Shown here: positions 25,495 through 34,081 of the stretch, piece after piece
Position numbering within the stretch: the first letter of the stretch is position 1
Layout: every line of letters begins with the position of its first letter
Assembly: GCA_020026275.1 (NCBI GenBank)
Contig: JAHHQQ010000009.1
Location: 8,595-72,594, forward strand
Source: Bacteroidales bacterium
Lineage (GTDB): Bacteria > Bacteroidota > Bacteroidia > Bacteroidales > UBA932
Length of the DNA: 64,000 bases
Direction of reading: 5' to 3'
The notes under the pieces: generated by a model
What the model saw: the letters and a program-made list of their open reading frames with translations, nothing else
What the model was told of the DNA's origin: nothing
The model's database searches: none
Program-made: the position numbers and the translations under genes

Positions 25495-25933
25495 GAATAT
25501 TCTGAAAGAGATGGAAAATTTCGATCTTGAAACGTTGGAGCGGCTTTCTTCGGATGAGAAGGTTCCTGTTCCTCAGGATTTGGAACAATCGCTCGACCGT
25601 CTGGTGACTCGTCTGTCCGTTGCGGAAAAGATATTGTCTCCAGAGGAAGAGCCGGGAGCGGCGGTTCCTCTGGAGAAATCTCATCCGTTCCGGTGGCGGA
25701 ACTTGTGGACGGCGGTGGCCAGTATTGCCGCAGGACTCTTGTTGGTTGCTGGGGTCAATACCATGACGGACCTGTATGTGAGTCCGGAAGATACGTACAA
25801 GGATCCGCAGGAGGCGTATATGGAGATAGAGAGAGTGCTCGGACTGATTTCTGACAAGATGTCTCCAGCCACGGAAGGACTTTCCCAGCTGGATGCCAGA
25901 TTCAGGGAACAGATGGACTTGTTCAAAAAATGA
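25481..25933 (+). CDS. Putative anti-sigma factor (single-pass membrane protein)
   Basis: 150 residues (or 149 from the second ATG). A soluble acidic N-terminal part of about 65 residues (FDLETLERLSSDEKVPVPQ) precedes one membrane segment (about 73-92), then a short periplasmic helix-rich tail (QEAYMEIERVLGLISDKM). No zinc-binding anti-sigma motif (HxxxCxxC) is present, so the anti-sigma role rests on position, topology and overlap with the sigma gene at one end and with the DUF4252 gene at the other (ATGA-type). Confidence 0.7.
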   Translation: MMKNENILKEMENFDLETLERLSSDEKVPVPQDLEQSLDRLVTRLSVAEKILSPEEEPGAAVPLEKSHPFRWRNLWTAVASIAAGLLLVAGVNTMTDLYVSPEDTYKDPQEAYMEIERVLGLISDKMSPATEGLSQLDARFREQMDLFKK

Positions 25934-26439
25934 TGAAACTGAAAAGAGATATGAAAAAGATGATTCTATTGGTGCTGACAGCTCTATTTGCAATTGGAGC
26001 TTCTGCCCAGACCGCAAATTCAATTTACAAGAAATATTCAGGGCTCACCGGAGTGTCGAGCGTCTATATTTCTCCTGCCATGTTTGATATAGTGAAGAAA
26101 ATTCCGGCTGTCTCCCTTCAGGGCGATGAACTGGACATGATGCCGGTCATACAGTCTTTCAACGGAATGTATCTTCTGGATATGCAAGATAACAGCCAGG
26201 CCTCTGAAGACCTCTTGAAGGAAGTGGAGAGACTGATTGCGAAAGGAAAGTTCGAGTTGCTGATGGAGGCGAAAGACGAAGGGGAGAGGGTCCGGATATA
26301 TCTGATGAGGAACAAGAATATCATCACTGATTTTGTGATGTTGGCTCAGCAGGGCCGGGAAACGACGTTCATTTCCATTACGGGAAATTTGTCAGAAGAA
26401 GCCCTGAACAAGGCAATTGCTGCCGCCGTGGAAAAATAA
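25930..26439 (+). CDS. DUF4252 exported protein, second of the sigma-factor cluster
   Basis: 169 residues as drawn; the true start may be the ATG at 25951, which gives a tidy signal peptide (MKKMILLVLTALFAIGASAQ). The mature domain matches DUF4252: a GVSSVYISPAMFDIVKK strand-helix, LDMQDNSQASEDLLKEVERLI, VRIYLMRNKNIITDFVML and TTFISITGNLSEEALNKAI. Function is unknown. Its start overlaps the putative anti-sigma stop, so the four genes 24394-26439 form one tightly packed unit. Confidence 0.85.
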   Translation: MMKLKRDMKKMILLVLTALFAIGASAQTANSIYKKYSGLTGVSSVYISPAMFDIVKKIPAVSLQGDELDMMPVIQSFNGMYLLDMQDNSQASEDLLKEVERLIAKGKFELLMEAKDEGERVRIYLMRNKNIITDFVMLAQQGRETTFISITGNLSEEALNKAIAAAVEK

Positions 26440-26488
26440 AGAGATACGGGAGAGATATAATCGTTCATCGCTTTTTCTGAAAAATGAC

Positions 26489-26496
26489 TATCTTTG
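26489..26496 (+). promoter_or_regulatory. -7 promoter element for the nitroreductase gene
   Basis: TATCTTTG matches TAnnTTTG exactly, 22 nt upstream of the ATG at 26519. Its position supports that ATG over the upstream in-frame candidate at 26417. Confidence 0.6.
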
Positions 26497-26518
26497 CATA
26501 GATCCAAAAATTGTAGCC

Positions 26519-27163
26519 ATGAATACCATTGAAGCAATCAAGACACGCAGAAGTTGTCGGAATTATAAGCCCCAGCAGGTGGAGGATGAGAAGTTGGTGA
26601 AGATTCTGGAAGCAGGAACATATGCGCCGACAGGCCACAATACCCAGGAACCGTGGATTGTCGCAGTCCAGAATCCAAAACTGTTGAGCCGGTTGAGACG
26701 GATGAATCTGCATTTCTGGAATATCCAGACCGGCAGGCTGCCGGAAGGAACCCCCCTTCCCGATGATTTGGAAGAACGGGATTTGTCGGAAGAGGAAGTG
26801 GCCGCTAAGGTCGCTGAAGCAGTGGCGGCCAGCAAATCAGTGGCTGTCAATAATGTTGACACTTATTATGGGGCACCGACTATTGTCTTGGTATTTGCCG
26901 AAAGGGATAATGTCAATTCGGTCAAAGATGGTTCTTTGGTGTTGGGAACCATGATGTTGGCAGCCCATGAACTGGGTGTCGGAACCTGTTGGATCAATCG
27001 TGAGGACAAGATGTTTGAGACAGAACAGGGAAAACGGCTGATGAAGAGTTTCGGTCTGCCGGACAATCTGGTCGGAATCGGGGCATTGGCATTAGGATAT
27101 TGGAACACTATTCCGAAGGATGCCAAAGCTCGCAAGAAGGATTATTTCCGTATTATCAGATAA
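26519..27163 (+). CDS. Nitroreductase-family protein
   Basis: 214 residues from ATG 26519, chosen because the promoter lies just upstream and MNTIEAIKTRRSCRNY is the normal family start. FMN-dependent NAD(P)H oxidoreductases of this family reduce nitro compounds, quinones or other substrates. Visible are the phosphate-binding RRSCRNYKP, the APTGHNTQEPW loop, and GTMMLAAHELGVGTCWIN in the C-terminal half. The exact substrate cannot be told. It appears monocistronic, with its own promoter and a hairpin 22 nt after its stop. Confidence 0.9.
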   Translation: MNTIEAIKTRRSCRNYKPQQVEDEKLVKILEAGTYAPTGHNTQEPWIVAVQNPKLLSRLRRMNLHFWNIQTGRLPEGTPLPDDLEERDLSEEEVAAKVAEAVAASKSVAVNNVDTYYGAPTIVLVFAERDNVNSVKDGSLVLGTMMLAAHELGVGTCWINREDKMFETEQGKRLMKSFGLPDNLVGIGALALGYWNTIPKDAKARKKDYFRIIR

Positions 27164-27184
27164 GAGTGAATTTCAAGCAATCTG

Positions 27185-27217
27185 TAAACTCCGGAATTTT
27201 TCGGGGTTTATTTCATT
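27185..27217 (+). terminator. Intrinsic terminator after the nitroreductase gene
   Basis: TAAACTCCG pairs with CGGGGTTTA (one T-G pair) around a short AT-rich loop, followed by TTTCATTT. It lies 13 nt before the next start codon. Confidence 0.6.
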
Positions 27218-27229
27218 TGTTGGGAGAAA

Positions 27230-27886
27230 ATGAAGAGCAGCAACGATTTGAAGGACCTGAAAAGAATGTTGAAGACAGAGGCGACTCCTGTCCATGTCCC
27301 GGCAGAGGGGACTGTCCGCAAAACGTCCCCTCGAAAGAGGAAAACCGAAAAGATACAGGTCTCCAGTTCGAATTGTGCTGACGTGCTGGGAATCAAGGTT
27401 GGGGGACGCGTTGTCCTGATGGATGCCGATATCCATGGGAATGTGACTGAAATCAATGGAAATATGGTCCGTCTCATGACCGATGACGGGTTGATGATGT
27501 ACGAGAACATCTATGATTTGGCAGCGGCGGACCCGGCACAGGAAAAAGCCTTGAAAGACACTGTAGTGAAGAAGGGGGCTTCTTTGGAAAAGGAGAAAAA
27601 GAACTTTGACAAGACAGATGGAAATATGGTGGTAGACCTGCATCTGGAGGCTCTCCCTTGCGGAAGGAACATCAATGAAGGCTGCCAGCTGGAATATCAG
27701 ATGGAGGTCTTCAAGCGGGTGATGAGAGAAAATATCAAGCATCGTGGCAAGAAGATTATCTTTATCCATGGTGTGGGAGATGGAATTCTCAAACAAGCTA
27801 TCTTGAAGGAACTGGAAGAAGTGTATGCTATGCGTTGTACCTGGAATCCATATCATTCGGGAGCCACTTCTGTCACCATCCGGTAA
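27230..27886 (+). CDS. Smr-domain protein (DUF2027-type)
   Basis: 218 residues. A basic N-terminus (about 1-40) leads into a small beta domain (GIKVGGRVVLMDADIHGNVTEI) and a C-terminal Smr domain: VVDLHLEAL, YQMEVFKRVMRENIKHRGKKIIFIHGVGDGILKQAI and a terminal GATSVTI strand. The DLH and HGxG motifs are intact. Smr domains nick or bind nucleic acids; some cleave mRNA at stalled ribosomes. This Bacteroidetes form is not characterised to my knowledge. Confidence 0.85.
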   Translation: MKSSNDLKDLKRMLKTEATPVHVPAEGTVRKTSPRKRKTEKIQVSSSNCADVLGIKVGGRVVLMDADIHGNVTEINGNMVRLMTDDGLMMYENIYDLAAADPAQEKALKDTVVKKGASLEKEKKNFDKTDGNMVVDLHLEALPCGRNINEGCQLEYQMEVFKRVMRENIKHRGKKIIFIHGVGDGILKQAILKELEEVYAMRCTWNPYHSGATSVTIR

Positions 27887-27905
27887 GAACAGGTAGTCCT
27901 GTCTT

Positions 27906-28271
27906 CTAGTGGACCAGCTTCATACCCATCCATACGGCAAATACACCGGCAGCGACGCTCAATCCGATATAGAGGGCGGAGGTCAGGATTTCGCCCGGGC
28001 GCATCAGAGAAAGACTCTCGTTGGCAAAGGTGCTGAAAGTTGTGAAACCGCCACAGAAACCGGTTATCAGAAGCAATTTCAGGTCCTGTGACAGAAGCCC
28101 TTCTGCTACCAGTCCGGTCAGGAATCCGATCAGGAGACAGCCCAGTATGTTCACGGAAAAGGTGCCGAGAGGAAAGGCGTTGGCCCACCAGCCGGAAATG
28201 ATTTTGGAGACAAGATAACGTAATGTGCTTCCTGAAGCACCTCCTAAGGCAATCAATAAAATATTCTTCAT
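27906..28271 (-). CDS. crcB: CrcB-type fluoride ion channel
   Basis: 121 residues from the ATG at 28271; the open frame extends upstream but that part has no homology-like features. Four membrane helices and the Fluc signatures are visible: GGASGSTLRYLVSK near the N-terminus, GTFSVNILGCLLIGF, and GFCGGFTTFSTFANE with the paired Phe residues of the fluoride path. It exports F- as an antiparallel dimer. It is convergent with the Smr gene. I looked for the conserved fluoride riboswitch upstream and did not find it. Confidence 0.93.
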   Translation of the reverse strand: MKNILLIALGGASGSTLRYLVSKIISGWWANAFPLGTFSVNILGCLLIGFLTGLVAEGLLSQDLKLLLITGFCGGFTTFSTFANESLSLMRPGEILTSALYIGLSVAAGVFAVWMGMKLVH

Positions 28272-28294
28272 TATTTCTGTCATTTCTCCAATGC

Positions 28295-28302
28295 ACAAAG
28301 TT
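28295..28302 (-). promoter_or_regulatory. -7 promoter element for crcB
   Basis: Minus-strand TAACTTTG matches TAnnTTTG 23 nt upstream of the ATG. This supports the start at 28271. Confidence 0.55.
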
Positions 28303-28386
28303 ACATGATATTTTCTGATCTGCTCAGTAAATTGAGGGATTCTTGAGATTAGTTCGTATATTGTACCAATTTGACAAAAAGAAGGT

Positions 28387-29466
28387 ATGGCAGTATTGGA
28401 TTTATATCTGGATGGTTCGATTGGGCAACGGAAGATTGCAGGAGAGGAAGTGCATCCGGAAGCCTTGAAATGGTGCAGTTGTTTGCGGAAGATAGTAAAA
28501 CGGATCTGTACGAATGAAAGGGAAGGTAGAAAGCGGTCATTCCAAATTCCCTTTTTGTCGGGAAGAGGATTGAATGTCGCTTGTTTTATGTCTGAGTTGG
28601 ACCGGTTGGATATTGTCGAGGAACAATCTGGAGAGCCTGTTTCCTTCTTTGGCATGGACTATGAACAGAAATGTGTTTTTGCAGATTTGATGTTCAAGGA
28701 AGAAGCTTTTGCATTGTCTGATAAGATCAGGCAAGTCCCTCAATTGGCTTCTTCTCTTGCATATGACAATCGTATTCTTGCTGGCTTGCTGGCTTTTTAT
28801 GGAATGGCTTTGGATAGGGAAGACAAAGAGTGGGAAAATCAGTTGACACCACAGGGAGGATTTGATATTTTCGCTAATTTTCCACATCGCCCCATCTCGA
28901 CTGTTCATTCGACCTGGAATGGTAAAGCGAAGAGAGGAGATGTTCTGCTGACTTTGCCGAAGCATGGTTGTCCTTGGCTTTTTGCCAATCTTAATCCGAG
29001 GTACACTCATAAGATGGGACATCTTGCAGTCATGACGAAAGATATTGATGAAAGTTCAAACAAATATGGCAGATGTACGGTAGAATGCATGCTGCAGAAA
29101 GGTGTTCATGAACGGACCATGAAGAACTGGGATACTCCTCATTATGTTCTTGGACTTCAGCGGGTCAGGTGGCATTGGAACTGGAAAAGAGAAAAAAGCG
29201 TATTGAGAAGAGAGACAATTCCAGTGGAAAAACCATCTGCGTTGGCGGATATTGCAGAGAAGTATATTGGAAGGGCTTATGTGCGTTGGTATGAAGTGGT
29301 GGTTTGCAAATGGGCCGCACCTGAACGTTTCACTTGCAGTACCTTGATCTGGTGGTGTGCCAAGGAAGCTTATGGCTTTTCAGTTTCCAATTGGTTGTAT
29401 GCTTTTGCAACTCCGGCAGATATACTCAGGAATCCATCTACCTACATTAAAGCGGAGGTGAAGTAG
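28387..29466 (+). CDS. Protein with C-terminal permuted-papain (YiiX/C92-like) domain
   Basis: 359 residues. The C-terminal 180 residues match a circularly permuted NlpC/P60 fold: RGDVLLTL (about 183), KMGHLAVM with His212, CTVEC with Glu233, then ALADIAEKYIGRAY and FTCSTLIWWCAKEAYG with the putative nucleophile Cys317. Residues 1-170 have no features I recognise, no signal peptide, and many charged helices. YiiX-type enzymes act as amidases or thioesterases on peptides or lipids; the substrate here is unknown. The SDR gene begins 1 nt after its stop, so the two are probably translated together. Confidence 0.75.
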   Translation: MAVLDLYLDGSIGQRKIAGEEVHPEALKWCSCLRKIVKRICTNEREGRKRSFQIPFLSGRGLNVACFMSELDRLDIVEEQSGEPVSFFGMDYEQKCVFADLMFKEEAFALSDKIRQVPQLASSLAYDNRILAGLLAFYGMALDREDKEWENQLTPQGGFDIFANFPHRPISTVHSTWNGKAKRGDVLLTLPKHGCPWLFANLNPRYTHKMGHLAVMTKDIDESSNKYGRCTVECMLQKGVHERTMKNWDTPHYVLGLQRVRWHWNWKREKSVLRRETIPVEKPSALADIAEKYIGRAYVRWYEVVVCKWAAPERFTCSTLIWWCAKEAYGFSVSNWLYAFATPADILRNPSTYIKAEVK

Positions 29467-29467
29467 A

Positions 29468-30325
29468 ATGGAAAAGAAAAATGCAATCATAACAGGAGCA
29501 GATGGGGGTATGGGACGGGAAATTACGCTTGCTTTAGCCGAAGCCGGTTATCATGTCATCATGTTGTGTTATTCTGCCCAGATGGGCGAAGATTGTATCC
29601 GGGAATTGAGAAAGAAGACCGACCGGGGCGAAATGGAAGTGATGCAGGTGGATCTGTCTTCCATGAAGTCTGTGGAACAGGTCGCCGATCAGATTATTGC
29701 CCGGGGAAAGCCGATCAATCTGCTCATGAACAATGCAGGTATGCTGGCAAGACAGCTGGTCCGTACGGAAGACGGCTTTGAGAAAACTGTTGCCGTCAAT
29801 TATGTGGCTCCTTATTTTCTGACGAGAAAATTATTGCCTCTGATGCATTGTGGCAGCCGGGTCGTGAGCATGATTTCTTGCTCCTATGTCAAGGGAAAGC
29901 TGGGCCCTCATTTCTTCTCGCACGGCAAGGAAGGAGAATTTTCAAGGATCCCGGTTTACAGCAATACCAAATTGGCTCTATGGTATTTCACAAGTGAACT
30001 GGCAAGAAGAGTCCGGAATAGAGGAATTCTGGTCAATGCCGCCGATCCGGGAATCGTCAGTACGGAAATTATCCGTATGCACAAATGGTTTGATGTGTTG
30101 ACAGACCATATTTACCGTCCATTCATTCGGACTCCTCGTCAGGGGGCGGATATGGCCATCAGGTTGTTGTTGGATCCGGATTTTCAACAGGTGAGCGGTG
30201 GCGTTTTCCATTCTGGTCGGCAGAAGAAGGTCCGTCGGAAATTCAGCCGCCCCGAAAAGATGCTGGCGCTGTGGAATGAAACGGAGAACCGTTTGAAACA
30301 GATGGGGCATGTCCTGCTTGATTGA
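29468..30325 (+). CDS. Short-chain dehydrogenase/reductase
   Basis: 285 residues. A Rossmann fold with nucleotide motif TGADGGMG (residues 9-16), NNAG, the catalytic Ser in SMISCSY and the Tyr-x-x-x-Lys pair in YSNTKLA, then NAADPGIVSTEI. The sequence resembles retinol-dehydrogenase-like SDRs acting on lipophilic alcohols or ketones, but the substrate cannot be read from sequence. It is directly linked to the C92-like gene (1 nt) and precedes arginine deiminase by 30 nt. Confidence 0.9.
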   Translation: MEKKNAIITGADGGMGREITLALAEAGYHVIMLCYSAQMGEDCIRELRKKTDRGEMEVMQVDLSSMKSVEQVADQIIARGKPINLLMNNAGMLARQLVRTEDGFEKTVAVNYVAPYFLTRKLLPLMHCGSRVVSMISCSYVKGKLGPHFFSHGKEGEFSRIPVYSNTKLALWYFTSELARRVRNRGILVNAADPGIVSTEIIRMHKWFDVLTDHIYRPFIRTPRQGADMAIRLLLDPDFQQVSGGVFHSGRQKKVRRKFSRPEKMLALWNETENRLKQMGHVLLD

Positions 30326-30355
30326 GAATGAACAGAACAATAAAATAGAAACACT

Positions 30356-31630
30356 ATGACATATAACCAAAGATTGAAAATCAACATCCAGTCTGAGATA
30401 GGAAAATTGGATGCTGTCTTATTGCACCGACCTGGAGCTGAGGTGGAAAACATGACTCCGAGAATGGCTCAGAGGGCCTTATATAGCGATATCCTGAATT
30501 TGTCCATTGCACAGGAAGAGTACAGTCAGTTGGATGGGGTGCTGTCCAAAGTGGCCGACGTCTTCTATGTGGATGATTTATTGAAGGAAGTTTTGGACAG
30601 ACCGGAAGAGAAAGAGGCACTAATCAGCAGAATCTGCAAACTGGAAGAAAAACCGGAACTGTACGGCCAGCTGATGGACATGAGTTCCAAGAAACTGGTT
30701 CGTGTCTTGATAGAAGGATTGCCTGCCGAAATCAATACGCTGACCTCTTTCTTGAATGAGGATTTCTATGCCCTGTTTCCTTTGTATAATTTCTATTTCA
30801 CAAGAGACTCGTCTGTCACCATAGGAAATCATGCTCTGATCTGCAAGATGGCCAACAAGGTGCGTACCCGTGAATCTCTCATCATGGAAGCCATCTACAG
30901 GAACAGTGGCAAATTTGATTGCAGCATCATCAATTCCTTTGATGCCCAGCCGGAAAATGAGCGCTTCTTCATTGAAGGAGGGGATATAGCAATTGTCCGC
31001 GATGACATTATTGTAATTGGCAATGGCATGAGAACCAGTACTTTAGGTATTGATATGCTCGTGGCACGGTTGGCTGCATATGCACCAGAAGGACGGCGAC
31101 ACATTATTGTACAGCAACTTCCAGATGCCCCGGAATCGTTTATTCATCTGGATATGGTTTTCACTATGCTGGATCGAGATTGTTGTATGGTATTTGAACC
31201 ACTTATTCTTCGGGATAATCAATATCAGACTGTGCATATTGAGATTGAAGACGGGAAGGTTGTGAAGATCCGGAATGTCTCGAATATTCTGGCTGTATTG
31301 AAAAATCTCGGAATGGACTTGAAGCCGGTCATTTGTGGTGGTAAGAGTGACGAATGGGATCAGGAGAGGGAACAGTGGCACAGTGGGGCCAATTTCTTTT
31401 CTTTTGCTCCTGGAAAAGTGATTTCATATGCACGTAATACACATACACTCAATGAATTGGATAAGAATGGATTTGAGATTGTTCCAGCATCGGAGGTTAT
31501 TGTCGGGGCTGTTGATATTTTGGGAGATCAGAAATATGTCGTTACGCTAGAGGGCTCTGAACTGCCAAGAGGAGGCGGTGGCGCCAGGTGTATGACTATG
31601 CCTCTTTCCCGTCAGAAAGTGGACTGGTAG
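30356..31630 (+). CDS. arcA: Arginine deiminase
   Basis: 424 residues, near the normal 400-420. It hydrolyses arginine to citrulline and ammonia. Guanidino-modifying motifs are intact: FFIEGGDIAIV, IHLDMVFTMLD with the catalytic His, and GGARCMTMPLSR with nucleophile Cys412. The N-terminal IGKLDAVLLHRPG is typical. The other arginine-deiminase pathway genes (ornithine carbamoyltransferase, carbamate kinase, antiporter) are not nearby, so citrulline use must be encoded elsewhere, or the enzyme serves nitrogen release or acid resistance. No export signal is present, so this is not a secreted peptidylarginine deiminase. Confidence 0.95.
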   Translation: MTYNQRLKINIQSEIGKLDAVLLHRPGAEVENMTPRMAQRALYSDILNLSIAQEEYSQLDGVLSKVADVFYVDDLLKEVLDRPEEKEALISRICKLEEKPELYGQLMDMSSKKLVRVLIEGLPAEINTLTSFLNEDFYALFPLYNFYFTRDSSVTIGNHALICKMANKVRTRESLIMEAIYRNSGKFDCSIINSFDAQPENERFFIEGGDIAIVRDDIIVIGNGMRTSTLGIDMLVARLAAYAPEGRRHIIVQQLPDAPESFIHLDMVFTMLDRDCCMVFEPLILRDNQYQTVHIEIEDGKVVKIRNVSNILAVLKNLGMDLKPVICGGKSDEWDQEREQWHSGANFFSFAPGKVISYARNTHTLNELDKNGFEIVPASEVIVGAVDILGDQKYVVTLEGSELPRGGGGARCMTMPLSRQKVDW

Positions 31631-31654
31631 CAAAAAACGGCAAATGAACTGAAC

Positions 31655-31692
31655 CCCGAAAGTTAGAAATAAACTTTCGGGATTTTCTTTTA
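31655..31692 (+). terminator. Intrinsic terminator after arcA
   Basis: A perfect 10-bp stem (CCCGAAAGTT and complement) with a 7-nt loop is followed by ATTTTCTTTT. It lies between the convergent arcA and GH3 genes. Confidence 0.88.
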
Positions 31693-31710
31693 GGGATCAG
31701 TATGGAAACT

Positions 31711-34032
31711 TTAGAGGATATCCGCTTCCTCCCAGACCTTTCCCTGGAAACAATGGATATTCAGCTGCTCGGTGCCACAGCGCATCGTGAAGTCTCCTTC
31801 TTCCAGTCTCCATTTTCCGTCCAGTCCGACGAAAGCCAGATCACTTGCTTTCACGACCATGCTGACACGGGTCTTCTGTACAGGTTCCAACTCCACTTTC
31901 TCAAAATTCCTCAGACGGATGGCATCTGGAATGGAACTGGCGACCAGATCGCTTGAGTAGAGGAGGACAGCTTCTTTTCCTTTGCAGGAACCGACATTTT
32001 CCACATCTATGGTGAAGGTCAGTTCATCTTCTGCCGTAAATTCCTTCCGGTCCACCTGGAAGTTGCTGTATCGGAACTGGGTATAGCTCAAACCATAGCC
32101 GAAAGGCCATTGGATGTCAATATCCGCACTGTAATTGTATTGTCCAGCCATAGTGCTGACCTGTTCGCTGACCTTGAAATCGTAGGTAGTCAGAGAGTTG
32201 GCATATCTCGGATAGGTGAAAGGCAAACGGCCGCTGAAGTTCTCCTGTCCGGAAAGCAGCAGCGCCAGCGCGTCACCTCCGTAATTGCTTGGCAGCAGAA
32301 TGTCCACCACAGCCTCTGCAAGTGGCTCTATTTCGTGGACGAGACGAGGTCTGCCTTCGTTGAGTATCAGAATGATTGGTTTGCCAGTGCGTGACAGCGA
32401 CTGGATCAGCTCGACTTGGTTTCTGGAAAGATGCAGGTCATCCAGATTGCCGGGAGTCTCGCAGTAGGAGTTCTCACCGATGCAGGCGACAATGACATCG
32501 GCTCTGCTGGCGGCGGCGACGGCTTTGCCGATTTCGGGAGTTTTCTCTTCCCACCAGTTCCCGTTTTCACGCCAGGTGACACCGGGTTCGTACATGACCT
32601 GGTCTGCCCCGAAGGTGTTGCGGAGTGCTTCGTAGATGGTATGGTATGGCTGAGCGAACTCATCTGCCCGGTCTCCGCTCCAGCTGTAGGACCAGCCTCC
32701 GTTGAGGCAGCGCATGCTGTTGGCATTCGGACCGGTCAGCAGGATCCGGGTTTCTTTTTTCAATGGGAGCAGCTGTTTCTCGTTCTTCAGAAGCACTTCT
32801 GATTCGATGGCCGCCTCCAGAGAGGTCTGGGCAAATTCTTCACACGCGAATCGGTCATATCCCAGGGCAGTGTCCCAGGTCGGCTGGTTGAAAAGCCCCA
32901 GACGGAATTTCAGATGGAGGATGCGTCGTACCGCATCGTCTATTCTGGAAAGAGGGACTTTCTTCTCTTCCACCAGTTCCACCAGGTCGGTGCAGAACTG
33001 CGTCTCGAAAGGAGTCATCGCCATGTCGATACCGGCATTGATCGCCAACCGGACTGCATCTTTCTTGCTGGTGGCGATATGCTCTCTTTCATAGAGGTTG
33101 TTGATGTCGTTCCAGTCGGTGACAATCATGCCGTCCCAGTTGAGGCCTTCTTTCAGCCAGCCGGTCAGCAGTTCTTTGTTGGCATGGACAGGCAGACCGT
33201 TGACACTCGCCGAATTGACCATAATAGTAAGGGCACCATTCCTGACCGCTTCCTTGAAAGGCGCGAAATGCTTTTCTCTCAGGACCGCTTCCGGGATGGC
33301 GGCTGGAGTCCGGTCTTTTCCGGAGGTCGGGACTCCATAGCCCATGTAATGTTTCATGCAGGCTGCCACATGATAGGCATCAATGTGGTTGGGTTCGTCG
33401 CCCTGGTAACCTTTGACCGTCATCAGCCCCATCTGTGCGCTGACGTAAGGGTCTTCTCCATAGTTCTCCCACATTCTTGGCCAGCGAGGGTCCCTGCCCA
33501 GATCGACGACCGGTGAGAAGGTCCATGGAATACCACAGGCTCTGGTCTCATAGGCCCCGATTTCGGCACATTTTCTGGCAAGCTCACGGTTGAAAGTGGC
33601 TGCCATGTTGATTCCCTGTGGAAACAAGGTGGCACCGACCGTATAGGAGGCACCGTGAATCTGGTCTACTCCATAGACGGTCGGAAGACCTGTCTTCGCC
33701 AGAGAATTCTGCTGGACATCCTCAATGTATCGAGACCATACTTCTTTGGGCTGGCCCACTCCGAAAGGAATGTTCAGGATGGAACCGACCTTGTATTTTC
33801 CGAACACCTCGTCCATCTTCTCTTGGCTGAGAGCGGTGTTCTCCGGATTGTTGATGACCGTAGCGGTCAGCTGGCACATCTGTCCCACTTTCTCTGTCAG
33901 GGTCAGGTGGCTGAGTATCTGTTCAATTTTCTTCTCCATTTCCGGGTCCTGGGGAATGGCTGGAGAAATGGCATCCCTGCCTCCCATGCAGGAGGTCAGA
34001 CCCAGCAGTAGCAATAGTCTTGATTTTTTCAT
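31711..34032 (-). CDS. Glycoside hydrolase family 3 lipoprotein (beta-glucosidase-like)
   Basis: 773 residues from ATG 34032, which starts a lipoprotein signal (LLLLLGLTSC, Cys15); an upstream in-frame extension overlaps the preceding gene and is not credible. GH3 marks are GVDQIHGA, ATLFPQGINMA, WENYGEDPY, KHYMGYG, and the nucleophile Asp306 in GMIVTDWNDI. The second domain (about 430-640) and a C-terminal fibronectin-type III-like domain complete the standard layout. It likely releases terminal beta-glucose or related sugars in the periplasm or at the surface. It follows the EEP gene by 49 nt and is probably co-transcribed. Confidence 0.93.
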   Translation of the reverse strand: MKKSRLLLLLGLTSCMGGRDAISPAIPQDPEMEKKIEQILSHLTLTEKVGQMCQLTATVINNPENTALSQEKMDEVFGKYKVGSILNIPFGVGQPKEVWSRYIEDVQQNSLAKTGLPTVYGVDQIHGASYTVGATLFPQGINMAATFNRELARKCAEIGAYETRACGIPWTFSPVVDLGRDPRWPRMWENYGEDPYVSAQMGLMTVKGYQGDEPNHIDAYHVAACMKHYMGYGVPTSGKDRTPAAIPEAVLREKHFAPFKEAVRNGALTIMVNSASVNGLPVHANKELLTGWLKEGLNWDGMIVTDWNDINNLYEREHIATSKKDAVRLAINAGIDMAMTPFETQFCTDLVELVEEKKVPLSRIDDAVRRILHLKFRLGLFNQPTWDTALGYDRFACEEFAQTSLEAAIESEVLLKNEKQLLPLKKETRILLTGPNANSMRCLNGGWSYSWSGDRADEFAQPYHTIYEALRNTFGADQVMYEPGVTWRENGNWWEEKTPEIGKAVAAASRADVIVACIGENSYCETPGNLDDLHLSRNQVELIQSLSRTGKPIILILNEGRPRLVHEIEPLAEAVVDILLPSNYGGDALALLLSGQENFSGRLPFTYPRYANSLTTYDFKVSEQVSTMAGQYNYSADIDIQWPFGYGLSYTQFRYSNFQVDRKEFTAEDELTFTIDVENVGSCKGKEAVLLYSSDLVASSIPDAIRLRNFEKVELEPVQKTRVSMVVKASDLAFVGLDGKWRLEEGDFTMRCGTEQLNIHCFQGKVWEEADIL

Positions 34033-34081
34033 GGCTGCAAAGAGAGAAAAAGGAGACTTGTGCAAGCAAGTCTCCAATGGA

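Noticed and set aside
28272..28386. Fluoride riboswitch upstream of crcB
   Set aside because: The conserved riboswitch core was not seen; only a promoter element lies there.
28272..28655. N-terminal extension of crcB
   Set aside because: The extra 128 residues overlap the divergent C92-like gene, lack membrane segments, and bypass the promoter and normal family start.
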